NCBI GenBank assembly: GCA_013396915.1
Contig: VWZL01003420.1
Coordinates: 1,107,507 to 1,171,506 of the forward strand
DNA from: Stercorarius parasiticus
Taxonomy: Eukaryota > Chordata > Aves > Charadriiformes > Stercorariidae
Direction: 5' to 3'
Length of the DNA stretch: 64,000 nucleotides
The notes beneath the pieces are model-generated. The model saw only the letters and a list, made by a program, of their open reading frames with translations, was not told where the DNA came from and did not search any database. Position numbers and translations under genes: made by a program. This document shows, in pieces, positions 1 through 11,369 of the stretch (its first letter is position 1; every line of letters starts with the position of its first letter).

Positions 1-201
1 GGAATCAGAAACAGCATAGCTGTATCAGCGTGTTATGGTACCAAGCTCACTGGGCCTTTTCAAAATACTACATCGCAATCAGATCCATTACTGTAAGGTG
101 ATCTAATTTTATAGCTTGTTTCTAGATCATAAAAATAAACAGTTTTATTACAAATACAGCATTATCATTGGATATTTGATTTCTAATATGTAGGCTCTTA
201 C
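1..201 (-). other. FGD6: FGD6 intron 19 (partial)
   Basis: This sequence follows the GTAAGA donor of exon 19. It is AT-rich and I see no coding block matching the missing second half of the PH domain, so the next exon lies left of the window. Confidence 0.85.
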
Positions 202-330
202 CTCACTAGCAGCATATGTGTATAGCACCTTATTTTTTATAACAAACCATAGGTGTTTCCACGGTTTCTTACTGCCCTTAGATCTGTGTAGGTAGCCACT
301 CATTGTAGAGTCTTCTGTATTTGCTGAAAC
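202..330 (-). CDS. FGD6: FGD6 exon 19: start of the second PH domain
   Basis: This 129-nt symmetric exon encodes VSANTEDSTMSGYLHRS then KGSKKPWKHLWFVIKN and KVLYTYAASE (residues about 1333-1375). G-Y-L-x-R followed by K-K-P-W-K-x-L-W-F-V is the typical beta1-beta3 start of a PH domain. The acceptor is CTTCAG and the donor is GAG|GTAAGA. The remaining strands and the C-terminal helix, about 60 residues, are encoded left of the window. Confidence 0.96.
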
Positions 331-1049
331 CTGAAGTGAAAAAAAAACCCAGCACCCAAGAGTTATGCATCTGTCCAGGTTTTTACAGTACAGCTTTTTT
401 AAAACATATCTCCAGAGCCCTGTCCTGTCAAAGACTCAAATTCTTCCCAGATCTCAAGTTAATGTTGCTAAGTAACTCAGATGGCTGAAAGAAAAACGAT
501 TTTGTCTGCCACCATCTAACTGGTCTGGAGGAAAAGCTTCTGCAGACACTAAGTGTTGGAACTTAAATTGGATGCAACAAGACAAGAGAGGGCTGAAACA
601 CTGAGGACCACGTACAGCTGGAGAACACACATTCCTATATAAGAAGAAAAATTACTTCCTCCCATTCCCAAGACCTCCAGAGTAGGTAGGCAGAGTTTAG
701 CTCTACCTTTCCTAATCATAAGCCAAGAGCTGAGTTGGACTAGGAGCCTTCTCACTGACTGTTGGTGCAGAGGCAAATCACAGTTCCTTGAAACACAGGG
801 AGGCAAGAAAGAAATTACAATTCTGACTATCTTTCTGAATGACAGTCTTACAGGTGTTTATGCAGTTTATACACTGCTTCTTATATAGGCATGGACCTGA
901 ACTATAACTAAGGCCCAACCCACTGTTACAGGTGAATTTCAACTTTTGATTCTAGAGAAGATGGCTAAAATATGGAATTATTTTTTTCATTATTAATATT
1001 GATGATATAATACCAACCAGGTATTACTTTTGACCAATAAAGCACTTAC
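331..1049 (-). other. FGD6: FGD6 intron 18
   Basis: This is a 719-bp intron. Apart from a short A run near 344 I see no repeat, RNA gene or conserved-looking block. The open frames here are short and resemble no known protein. Confidence 0.85.
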
Positions 1050-1177
1050 TTCTTTGAGGGCTGCAGGAATTTTTTTCTGCTTTCTTCCAGAGGGAATACT
1101 GTGTAATACTGTAGACAAGGCACTTGATGGAGATTTATGGTTGACTGGGGATCCGGTCTTAGGAGTGCACTGATTAT
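1050..1177 (-). CDS. FGD6: FGD6 exon 18: Ser/Lys-rich linker between FYVE and second PH
   Basis: This 128-nt exon completes the Asp codon and encodes residues about 1291-1332, including TGSPVNHKSPSSALS, VLHSIPSGRKQKK and IPAALKE. No folded domain is expected; the SPSS and RKQKK segments look like a phosphorylatable, basic linker (inference). The acceptor is CATTTTAG and the donor is GAA|GTAAGT. An open frame runs past the donor, so the splice site was chosen by comparison with the human protein and the perfect GTAAGT. Confidence 0.96.
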
Positions 1178-3176
1178 CTAAAATGCATAGGATGAACATA
1201 TTGCTTTCATATCACAGATGACTAAACACAGGGAATGATTCTTGGACTTTTTTTTCTTAAAAACAGCTGATATCTTTATTCTGCTTACAGTGTTTCAACA
1301 ATAACACCTAATCACATTAAATTCAGCATTGAATTAACTTTTCAGTATTATCATCAACACCATGAGTTATAATCCTCCAAATCATAATCAGACTAAAAAA
1401 CCCACAAATTTAAAACTAAATGGATTGGTTTTGTTTGTTTTCAAAGTATGTTTTCTTGATGTTGAACTACCTTTGCCCATAAGTAGGGTGAAAATTTAGT
1501 CTCAAAAACCACACCAAATTTTTAGACCTGTCCTCTGCAGTTCAGTCTGTACTTCACCTCTGTTCCCCAACTCTCAGTACTTCAATTCTCTACATCTGTT
1601 ATCTTCTCAGTTTTTTTCCAGTATGGATGCTGTAGGGCTCCTCTTCAGCCTCATGCCATCACACACACTTCTGGAGATTCCCATCTCCAGAGAACGTGCT
1701 GTCTTTTTCCACTGCGACAGGCAGTTCCTTCATCTCTCTTGGAAGACTTCTCCAACACTTCACTCCTTTAAAACCCCATTTTCTAGCAACACCCACCACT
1801 ATTTTACAGCCCAGCCTGGAATGAGTAGCTTCATTAAGGCTAGTTCTAGAGTTGTCCCTGAACATAATGGGGCTCTGAAATAAGGAGCAGAGGATGAGAC
1901 TGGATTGCCAGCTGTACTGTACCTGCTCTGCAGCTCTTCTCCCAGCTAAAAGCACTCGCAATTGCCTGCAGCACAGCAGCCTCTAGTGCCCAAGGCAGAG
2001 ACCTGCAGGTGGTCCAGACTGTCTGCCTTCCCCAGCATTGCAGGCTCCCTCCGCCACTTCAAGGGTTGTCAAGGCTGCTTTCCACTTCCCCACGACAAAT
2101 GTCACCCCCAGCATGCTGGAAGCCATAGTCTGATTATTTCACCGGGGCACCACAGATTTCCTGACACCTTAGAGAGCTTGTATCAAACTGACGCCTCTGC
2201 CAGAGGGAAGGGCAGCAAACTGATTCAGTCCCTGCTCAGGGCTCGTTTGTGTATTTTATACTAGAGTCTTTGGACTCTAGTCCAAATTCAGAGCAAGTCT
2301 TGTGAGATGGGACTGGATTCCCATCTCACTGGGAGATCCCTCCATTGATTTTACATTTGTTTCTGCATAATGATATGAAGCTCCCTCAAAGAGACGGGTT
2401 TGAGTTCTCTCAGGATGAGAAGGAAACTGACCCTAGACCTTCTCTCTAAGCAAATGTTATTACCACCAGGCTATCTAATCCTTGCTTGCCAGCAGGCATC
2501 AGTAGTACCACATTCTCTGAAGTGTTTCAATGAAAATAGCTCTAGCTGTGGTGTTTCACTCTGAAATCCATGTTGACAGCGTGCAGTAGGCAATGCAATA
2601 AATAGGCAACTTATTTCTGAGTTTGCCCTCAGAAATAAGGTGCAGATATGCCAACTTCTTGAATTCCAGATGAGCCGAGGCTTGAGGCTGAAGAGATTCA
2701 GCTTCAGTAAGATGAAGGCCTATGTATTTATAGAGCCCCAGAACTTCAGCTATCTCAGCAGCTTAGCTGACAAAAATGAAGTTTACAGGCATACAAGTTA
2801 CAGAGAGTAAAAATACATGTGAACCCACTGGGAGGTCACGATAAGCTGCAAGGACTTTAATGTACACTTGTGCCCTGTCACGCATGAAAAGCAATGTAAC
2901 ACTATTTACCTCAAAAAGAAAGCAGCATAAGCTACATGTCATTATCGTAGGGAAATGCATGCATGTTTCTGGAAGGAAGAGACAATGTATTGCGAATTCA
3001 CTTCCTAGCTTACTCCGCAGAGACTTGTTTGGGTTCTTACAACCTCAGATGCCTATCGCTCTTCAAGCACTGGCAGAATTAGGCACTTGAACCCAGCAGT
3101 AAAGATGAGGCACAGACGTACCATGTTAATAAGGGCCACAAAAGTAAGACAGATAGTTTGTGCAGATTTTCTTTAC
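1178..3176 (-). other. FGD6: FGD6 intron 17
   Basis: This 2.0-kb intron holds three perfect short hairpins between 2260 and 2639 and a possible old repeat relic near 2380-2490. The part from about 1620 to 2250 is richer in GC than its surroundings and carries overlapping open frames on both strands, none recognisable. Confidence 0.8.
2380..2492. repeat. possible ancient amniote interspersed repeat relic
   Basis: The order of short blocks (a GGGTTTGAGTTCTC-like start, then ACCCTAGACCTTCTC, then CACCAGGCTATC) resembles an old amniote repeat in which 'gggttcaaat', 'aacctaggtctcc' and 'accactaggctat' follow each other. The match is from memory and is short and diverged. It could be chance. Confidence 0.25.
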
Positions 3177-3279
3177 CTTGTTTCTGTAGCTCCCTGAAGC
3201 AATGATCACATACTCTTGCTGGCTGGTTTTTCATATAGTCTAAACCATGTTTATTTGATGAACAAGCCTGACAGACAAT
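3177..3279 (-). CDS. FGD6: FGD6 exon 17: FYVE zinc finger, second half
   Basis: This 103-nt exon encodes IVCQACSSNKHGLDYMKN, then QPARVCDHCFRELQKQ (residues about 1256-1289), ending with the first base of an Asp codon. It supplies the last four zinc ligands (Cys1258, Cys1261, Cys1279, Cys1282) and the conserved RVC motif, so all eight FYVE cysteines are present. The acceptor is TTTACAG and the donor is CAAG|GTAAAG. The finger is therefore predicted to be intact and able to fold. Confidence 0.97.
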
Positions 3280-4115
3280 CTGTAAACAGATAAAAGCATT
3301 ATTGTACACGATGTGCACCTGTAGGTCACCAAATGCTCAAAGATGTTCATTTCAGTACTGTTAAGCCCATAACAGAACCTGAAATAGGCACTATTTTAGA
3401 TTGAAAATGGTTTAAGGTCTTGGCTTTTCCTTATGTCCAACATGCTGCTCTTTCCTCCTCTAAATGACAAAAATTTAAATAGAAAAAAATCACTGATGAC
3501 ACAAGTCAGTAAGTCAACATTAACAATCCATGAAAAGTAGAACAAGTGTACTGTGTTACTGAACTGTTTAAATCATAAGCTTTAAAAGAAATAATTAAAA
3601 ATAGTCATTGCTCTCTTGTCAGTTTCTCCACAACACAGATGTCTCAAGTGGATTGATTTCTGTATTCTCACTTCATTAAAACAAGAAAAATAAAGGTTTA
3701 TTAGATATACCATTCGTAAATGTTAATTATGAAATAATTTTGTTACTAACTTAAAACCAAAATTATTATTTATCTTACAAAAATTCATGACATAGATGTT
3801 TTTCTCATTTCAGCTAACATTCTTTCTTTGTACTATATGATTGCAGAAGCAGAAGAGAACCATAAATAGTACTCCAAAATGCAAAATAAGAGACATGTAA
3901 AGGGTTAAAAGGTTGAACACTGGTCTGTCATCACACCTTACTCAAAAAAAAAAAACAAACCCCAACAAGCCAACATGTTGTTTTTAATCCATATAATTGT
4001 GTCATAGTACAGTGTTCCATTAAAACGATGTGGTGGTATAATGAGGCTCCATCTGCATTTGTCACATAAGGAACCTGAATGACTAACGGACAAGGTAATC
4101 ACAAAATTGCCCAAC
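3280..4115 (-). other. FGD6: FGD6 intron 16
   Basis: This 836-bp AT-rich intron has a 12-base A run near 3945. Nothing else is recognised. Confidence 0.85.
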
Positions 4116-4262
4116 CTTTCCGCATGCCCTGCAGTGATGCCTTCTCCACGTCAACGTGAATTCACTTGTACAGATCATACACATAGTGGCTCTAGTATCA
4201 GGGATCCAGATGGGAGCCTTTGATCCCAGCGGACTGTCTTCTTCCTGTTTCTCTGGATCTGC
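4116..4262 (-). CDS. FGD6: FGD6 exon 16: FYVE zinc finger, first half
   Basis: This 147-nt symmetric exon encodes residues about 1207-1255: an acidic lead, [12 protein letters not shown], then CMIC and [14 protein letters not shown] is the FYVE WxxD motif and RRHHCRACG is the basic FYVE signature that contacts PI3P in FYVE domains of known structure. Zinc ligands seen here are Cys1234, Cys1237, Cys1250 and Cys1253. The acceptor is TCTCAG. The donor AAG|GTTGGG is a weak match to consensus. Because the exon is symmetric, skipping would delete half the zinc finger without a frameshift. Confidence 0.97.
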
Positions 4263-4776
4263 CTGAGAGAACACAGGCAGAATACCATTCAGTGATGAGA
4301 AATAAGATTAATATTTATCAGTGATTATAGGTTAACTCTAATCATATTGGAAAGCCTTCTCTGATAAACTGCCATGGTCTTAAATGTTATCTACTGTTTC
4401 ATCAGTGACCATTATAATGCAAGTCTGAAAGACAGAGCTGCATTTAATTAGTTCGAAAAGACTGTATGACTACTGAGCTTCACCAGCCTATTTATATCAA
4501 TAGCTGCTATATTTTAAAATCTTTTCATTTCATCTTTCTGTTTGCAAGATTACTGAGAGAATCGAGGAAGCTGGTTTGGGTTTTTTGGAAGAAAATAATC
4601 TTAAATTTATGAAGTACATAACATTATGAAATATGATTCTGTTCTATCATCTGTTCACTTATCATTTACCATTCTGTTTTATTATTCACCATGGAGCACT
4701 TCTTGTTTCTCTAAACATCTGCAAAGAAACTTTATATTCAAAAAGGGAACAAGCCCACAATAATGGTGTGATATAC
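4263..4776 (-). other. FGD6: FGD6 intron 15
   Basis: This is a 514-bp AT-rich intron between the PH and FYVE exons. I see no repeat or RNA gene. Confidence 0.85.
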
Positions 4777-4879
4777 CTCTTCAAGACTTTTGCTAGGATT
4801 AAATGTGATTCTCTTTTTTGTATATTCTTCAATTGACTTGGAGATAGCTTCTAACCACTCATCTCTTTCTGTAGCCGAA
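4777..4879 (-). CDS. FGD6: FGD6 exon 15: C-terminal helix of the first PH domain
   Basis: This 103-nt exon completes the Ser codon and encodes SATERDEWLEAISKSIEEYT followed by a basic stretch and PSKSLEE (residues about 1173-1206). ERDEWLEAI is the invariant-Trp helix that closes PH domains. The acceptor is CAACAG and the donor is GAG|GTATAT (phase 0). The 5.2-kb intron 14 lies upstream in the transcript. Confidence 0.96.
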
Positions 4880-7800
4880 CTGTTGAGAGTGAAAAAAAAG
4901 GTCAATTTATTATTTCAACATTTAAAATGAAGAAGCAAGTGTTGATTAGAATTCCATTAGCTTTATTACACATTGACTTAACTCTCTTGCAATTTCAGTT
5001 TTATAGACTATCTCCAGTTCCTAGTGAAACTGGCATTATTTTTTTAACTGCCTGCATGGTGTCAGTCATTTATGTTGATTAATACTAAAAAAGATTGATG
5101 TTGTTATAAAGTGGATTCCCTCCTTCCCTCCCTCCTTCCAAAATACCCTGTGATTTTTTCAAGGCTTGCATTGAACTGTGTCATTTCTTCCCTCGCTCCC
5201 TGGACCCTTGAATAGCTTGAGTAACACTGGTGTAAATGGTGCTCCCAAAACAAAGGCATGGGCCCACCCTCTTGAGAAGGGCTCTGAAATTTCAGCAAGC
5301 CTTTTTTTCCCCACTTTGTTCTCTCTCAGAGTGCAGTTTGTTATACCCAACCCCATGAAACCCCAACCTTCTGTCAGAAAAAACACCCTGTCTCTTCCCC
5401 AGCTTTGTCCTCCTGACTGTTGGCTCCTAGCAGGTCACGCTGCTTTGAAATAATTCTTGTTTTCCAATTTTTCCCATTGGATCAGCTAACCCAAAGAGAT
5501 AAACAGATGAGCTTACTGTGTATCTCTTTATCCCAGAGCTGGTGGACCACGAATCCAGTGCAAGGAAAGCGTTAGGCTGAAGTGGCACGGCACAGGGGCA
5601 GGGAGAACAAGGAATGCCTGGCACGGCGGGAGCCTGCAGCGACGCTGGATTACAGGCAATGCCAAAAGCACTTCCTGAGGCCACGAGCTCACCACTACTT
5701 TCATCTAATATAAATCCACGCTGCTGCTGCCACCAAGGGCAGCATACTAGGCTCCCTCTCAGCCACTAGGTCTTTTCTGCCTTGTGCCAGAACGCACACG
5801 GCTACGCAGTGGGCTGTAAGTGCAGTGAGCTGGACTGGGAAACAAAGCTGTATTAAAGCAAGCCATCGACCTGCCCTTCCTCAGGATCAATTTACTGACT
5901 GGGTTCACCACGCAGATGAACAACTACTTGTGCAGCAGCATGGAGGGTGCCCTGAGGAAGGAAGAAGTTTTGTGGCAGCAGAACAGCTACACCACTTGTT
6001 TAAGATGCCATGCCAGCTTAAAAAGGGCTTTGAAAATTTAAATCAGTATCTACTAATGTCTTTTTTTTTATTCCCCACTTCTTAAATAGTATCGAATACA
6101 TTTATTTTTTTTTAAACCAATCAATTCAACGTGATGAATATATTAAAAGGTAAGTTAGGTAAGAGGAAAGCAATTATTTACACAAATTAGGTGTGCAACA
6201 GCAATTATTGCGAATGGCTTCTGTGGGTGAATTTGGAAGCTTTGATCATCTTTGAACCTTTAAGGAAAGTACTTTGAGCCGGGGTTTTGAACTGGATGAA
6301 ACTGAATACTATACAGAATCAGAGAGGACAAATCCGGTAAGGTAAACATGGGGGAAGCCTGTGAGGCATGAGGGAAAAAAAAAAAGATTTTGTTGCACAC
6401 AGCAATAAAATCAGAACAAAAGGAGAGGAAATGAGATACAAGCAAGGGCAAAGCAATATATTATTGTCTGTCCCAATAGGGGACCTCTGAGTGGAACATT
6501 TTGTTCAGTTTATTTACCTTTGCTTCCTCCTCTGTTAAGAACTGTTCTGCATTAGCTATATAACATTCATAACTCTAACCAGCTCCTTTGGCTTTTTCAA
6601 AATCTGGTTACATTTAATTAGGTTCTTAAAACTATATTAAATAATTAAATTTAAAGTTGGCACAGTTTTTGGAGATTAAGCGTCCCCCATCATGTGGGGA
6701 TTGCTACGTATAGGGCTGCTCGCGCGACGAGCTACGTGGCTTACACCCTAATATTTCACCAGGGAGCTCACACTTGGTAGGTTTGCTGGTGCTAGCCTTT
6801 AGGGTTGTTTACAATCCTTCAGAACTTCAGAGCAAAGGCGGTGCCATCGGCAACTGAACTGATGTAATGGTTTGCTGCAGCAAAATAGGCAGCGATTCTG
6901 CTGTCACCGCCAGCCCTCCCACCCCCACAGCTGCACAGCCCCGACACCTCCCTCACTGCAGGTCCAGTTATCTCTTGCATCCTTCCAAAAGTCATTTTGT
7001 TTACTAAAATCACAGGGTTTTCTTAGTTTCGGGTTGTGTTTGTTGTTTTTTTTTTTAATTATTATTTATTTACTTATTTAAGATTTAACAAAACAGTGTA
7101 GAACTTTAAATGGCCTGCAGAGCGCCCCAGCAATTGTTTTACTGGCAAACGTGTGTACTAGGAGCACATGTCACAGCTGCCCAATGGAGTAAGCAGCTCG
7201 GTGGTCCCAGGAGGGCTCACAGAAGTATACCCCTCTTGTTTCCATGATAGGAGCCTTAGGGCACCTCTCCCTGCTGAGCTAGTCTTGCATGAGGCATCCT
7301 TATGTTAGGGGAAGTGACGCAGCTCTGTCTGCCTGGGGTGGCTCTTCGCTAGCCTTACTGAGGGGGACGGGGCCAGCTGGCCTCAGACCACGTCAGGCTG
7401 GCACAACTACTGTTTTCAGGGATGAAGCTTTACTTCTGCACAGTGCAGATGTGCTAACTCGTTTCTCTGATTAAGAGATTTCTAGTACAATACCGCATTG
7501 TACCATGTAAAACAACACACATTCCTACAGATATCCCAGGGAAACTGAAACCTCAACCCCGACTAGATAACGTGGAATACAAATGCAGTCAGTAAAACTA
7601 AATCTGAAGTGACAAAGACTCTTGTCTAGGCATTAATCTATACTTCTGTTATTAACTGGCTTACAGTTTAATACTAGCAATTTTTTACCAGCTTAATTGC
7701 TCCCCTCCTCAGCTCTGCCCCCAGGAGCATTTCAGAATCTCTTCTTTAGTGTGCACTCCGCATAACGCTTATTATTTGAAAAAGCACAGAGGTGAAATTT

Positions 7801-10034
7801 GTCTCCGATGTCTGTAAGATTAATTTGAACAGTTTTGGAATTCAGGTTTTTACCACATAGGAGCCAGGAAGCTGTTAGCATGCGGTATCATCATAAGGAA
7901 GATACAGTCTGTATAGATGAGACACGGATTTTCTTCACATCCAGGTTATTTATCAATAGGAACAATATAATTAATTGGGGGAAAAAAGATGTATGCAAGC
8001 ACCTATTGCTGCTAGTTCTTCACTTGTTTCCCTCCTACATCATCACAGACACAAGCCTCACTTACAGACAGATAACAATCTGAAAATCCTCATTCACACC
8101 TGGGGCCCCCAGCACCTCCTTCATCCCAAGCAAATGGGATGTCTCTGTCTGTTACTGTTGTGTAATTTAGGGCACTTGCACACACACAGCTTCCAGCAAG
8201 TATAAAAATAACAGAGCCGAACACTCTCCAAAGATGCAACATCAACAACACTAAAAAAGAAAGAGCAAATCAGAGCAGCTTTAGTTGGTAATGTGAAGGT
8301 AATACCAGTAATTTCAAGGTCAAGACAAAAGCACGTCACAAACTGCCCAATTTGATGAGAATGTTATATATAGGGGTTTTCCCCTATGGACCAGCATGTG
8401 TTTCACAGGAGTTCATTTTAATCTACCACTTAACCAGTTCCTCAAACAGACAAGTCTATCCTGTTTTGTGGAAAATAGGTAGGTTGTATTTCAAGATGAT
8501 AATATTTTCACAAGTTCCAAAGATTTTTTACAATTTTTTAAAATGACTGAATTAAAAGTGAAATGCTGTTTCAAGTCAAGCAGAGAGAAATCCACATTGC
8601 CTACTGCAATCTCATAAATGTCTTCATGTATCTGTGTGACACCCAGTCACCAAGGCACCTCAGCAGCACGGACCTGCTCATCTTATACTGGAGCAGGATC
8701 ATCCCCTGAACTGTGAAAGGCATCTTTTTTTCCCCCAATGTGCAAAAGAACCGTAAGAAACATTTTATGTTGAAAAAATACAAAAATACTCCTTTCAAGT
8801 CTGTTGTTATAAATAACTACTGCTCAGACAATTGAGCTACTTCCTTTGGCTACTCTGACGAGGTTAACCTTGGTTTACCCCTAAGCTAGAGATACTGCTA
8901 TCTTTGTACAGACATCCTCATGTCGGTATTTACAAGGTCACATAAAAAGAAGCAGTCTGCCCTTACTCAGCTTCGCTAAACAAAAGAGAAAACATGTCTT
9001 TCTGCATTGGTATCAGCACTGTCACAAATGTCAGAACATGTAAAACTCCAACTCAAACACAGCAAAAACAACAATCCACAAAACCAGGTTTTCGCTAAAG
9101 GCATTTCGGTTAAGGCAGACCAGAGCTGCTCTGGTTTAGTGGCCACATATCCTTTTGCTGCCACATGGAAAAATTGGTTTTCTGGTAAAGACAAGCACCG
9201 TTCCAGCAATTGCTGCCGTCTCCATAATTTCAGGTTCACTGAGATCCCTTTCTTGTTTCAATTGCACTGCTATTTTAGCTAGAAGATCAGGATGACTTCT
9301 TCCAATTTATATTAGCTACCAATAATAATATCAAAATTTAATGTCTGATAGGCTTCATATCCTGTCCTGTTAATGCACTGACAGAGCATATCAGTAACTT
9401 TGGAAGAACAAAAAAATACTGAAAAGCAAAGCCTAAAATTAATTGAATTGAAACAATTTTAATTCTTGTTCCTCTCAAGGAAGGGCAGCAAGAAGATAAT
9501 TTTTCAATTTACTTAGAGTTTCTGAAGATGTAGCTAAGCTGAAAAGGAGGAACCAAGCAAGAGTTTTATTCACTCTGATTAACAGTTAACTGTCTTGAGG
9601 ACAGCAGAATCCCTACCAGCTGCAGCCTTAAGCCCAAATTGCTCAAATACCAGCCACATTTACTATAGCCTTTGTGCTTCTATTCATCACCTCACAGTGG
9701 GCAGTCTTCCTTACAAGTCAGGGTGAACTGTATTAGAGACTACAAATTCATATGGTATCTATGAAACTTATTACCTCTGACCAGGCTTCCCTTCTGATGG
9801 TTATTTAAAAATAAACTTAAATTTTCAAAATCAGATTATGAATGTGAACAGAAGTAAATTAGAACAAAGCCTACCTTATTTCCAGACACTCATCTGTCAT
9901 TCCCTCTATTCTGCAATTACTCTAGCCAAGGGTAACTCTTCATTACGTAAATGCAAAATAAGCTATAAAAAAAACTTATGTGGCCTGTTTGAAACCACAT
10001 GGTTTTAAAATCACTATTCAACTGTAAGACTTAC
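4880..10034 (-). other. FGD6: FGD6 intron 14
   Basis: This 5.2-kb intron contains a pyrimidine (CCTT-type) tract at 5117-5139, a small CpG-containing structured patch at 6681-6740 and an ATTT-rich tract at 7040-7080. Several open frames of 60-90 codons occur on both strands and none resembles a known protein. No other element is recognised. Confidence 0.8.
5117..5139. repeat. CCTT-type pyrimidine microsatellite
   Basis: This is a 23-bp run of C and T built from CCTC and CCTT units. It is a simple-sequence tract likely to vary in length. Confidence 0.7.
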
Positions 10035-10114
10035 CTTGCTGAAAGAATGAAGGATCGCTCTACGCTTTCAATGTTCAGTTCATTCTGATATGCTTCCTGG
10101 GTTGGCTTTTTAAC
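10035..10114 (-). CDS. FGD6: FGD6 exon 14: first PH domain, later strands
   Basis: This 80-nt exon encodes VKKPTQEAYQNELNIESV then ERSFILSA (residues about 1146-1171) plus two bases of a Ser codon. SFILSA is the last beta strand before the PH C-terminal helix. The acceptor is CTGAAG and the donor is CAAG|GTAAGT. Confidence 0.95.
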
Positions 10115-11285
10115 CTTCAGAGAGAAAAAATTTTATATTGAAACCGAAATGGTACTTTTATAGTTCCTTTAGTTTTACTTACTGTAAAATCTCTTACATT
10201 TTTACTGCAGAAGGTTACGTTGGAAAGAAAAACCTCTAAAGTAGGAGATCGTACACTAATCCAGAGTGCCCAGCTACACAAAGATTACATGGCAGCCCAC
10301 CATTTTATTTCACTGTGGCCCTATGCAAACACTGGTGACATCCAGGGGAATGAAGCTGAAGAGCTGTCAGACACCTACTGCTGTGCTTCAACATGCCCAG
10401 ACCAATTGCCCTCTAAGCACCTCTTGCAATTGGGCAAAACAAGGTGCTGCTGCTGCAGGACAACACGTAGCTCACAGTGTACCCCATAGTGGGCACCTGC
10501 CCCATACCCCCAAGGGCTGAATCACCCTGCTGATCCTTCTGAGCTACCAAGTTTCAAACATAAGGAGGTTTAGAAGTTAAGAGTGGTTTTGAGCCACCAC
10601 GAGACGTCTGCTGGCACAGGAGATTTTGCAGCTCTGCCTGTGCAAGCTTGGACCTGGGCGCCAGATCTGCACTGCAGCTGGATTTGGTGCTCTTCTCTGA
10701 CAGGACCAGAGACAAGTTACTCAATTCCCAAGACAACAGTTCGTTGTTCCCACTGACTGTCATGTCAGAGACTGAGTCAATACATGGCATGCATGTCCCT
10801 TATGACTACCCAGAGAGGCTGAGGGTTTAACTTTGATGCTTTTCACAAAGACTCAGAAACAAAAGCCGTATCTTCCCCCACAGTTAGCAGATCTCTATAA
10901 ACCATGGAGATTTGATCCTGCTTATCAGGCAGAGATGCCTAATCTCTGGATGTGGGCAATATAAAGCACCTACAGGGCAAAAGTGAGGCATTCTAAACAA
11001 AATACAATTAAAAAAAAAAAATCAGTAGGCAGGCTATTTCAGAGTAGGCCAATACTGGATGAAATGCAGGTGAGATGATCCTGTGGCAACAGAGTCTTTT
11101 AGGGAAACTTAGGCAGCAAATCCCACAGATGATATTATGCAAGAAATGTTAAGCCTGTTGGGTACCTCTGTAACATAAGCATCTTTAATATCTGTTTCCA
11201 ATAATAAACATAGTTGTGCTATGAAGATTTGAAGGCCTGAGTTTAAATAGGTTTGGAGAAAGACTCATTTTAACAAGTGACTCAC
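10115..11285 (-). other. FGD6: FGD6 intron 13
   Basis: This 1.2-kb intron is somewhat GC-richer at 10300-10700 with short CTG runs, and has a 12-base A run near 11010. No recognised gene or transposon. Confidence 0.8.
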
Positions 11286-11369
11286 CTTCATTCCAGCCAA
11301 CGACAGCATATTGTTGAGTTTATACATCCCTGACTGAACTGGAGTAGTGTACAACAAGGCATCATTGAA
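11286..11369 (-). CDS. FGD6: FGD6 exon 13: first PH domain, middle
   Basis: This 84-nt symmetric exon encodes FNDALLYTTPVQSG then MYKLNNMLSLAGMK (residues about 1118-1145), continuing the beta strands of the first PH domain (FNDALLY is the usual F-N-D-x-L-L-Y motif). The acceptor is TTGCAG and the donor is AAG|GTGAGT. It is nearly identical to human FGD6 as I recall it. Confidence 0.96.

Noticed and set aside
41..180. Exon 20 of FGD6 at the left edge
   Set aside because: Neither frame of the minus strand gives the expected PH-domain sequence and no acceptor fits.
1623..2264. Small plus-strand genes in intron 17
   Set aside because: Overlapping 85-100 codon frames on both strands with no domain; the stretch is simply GC-richer and poor in stops.
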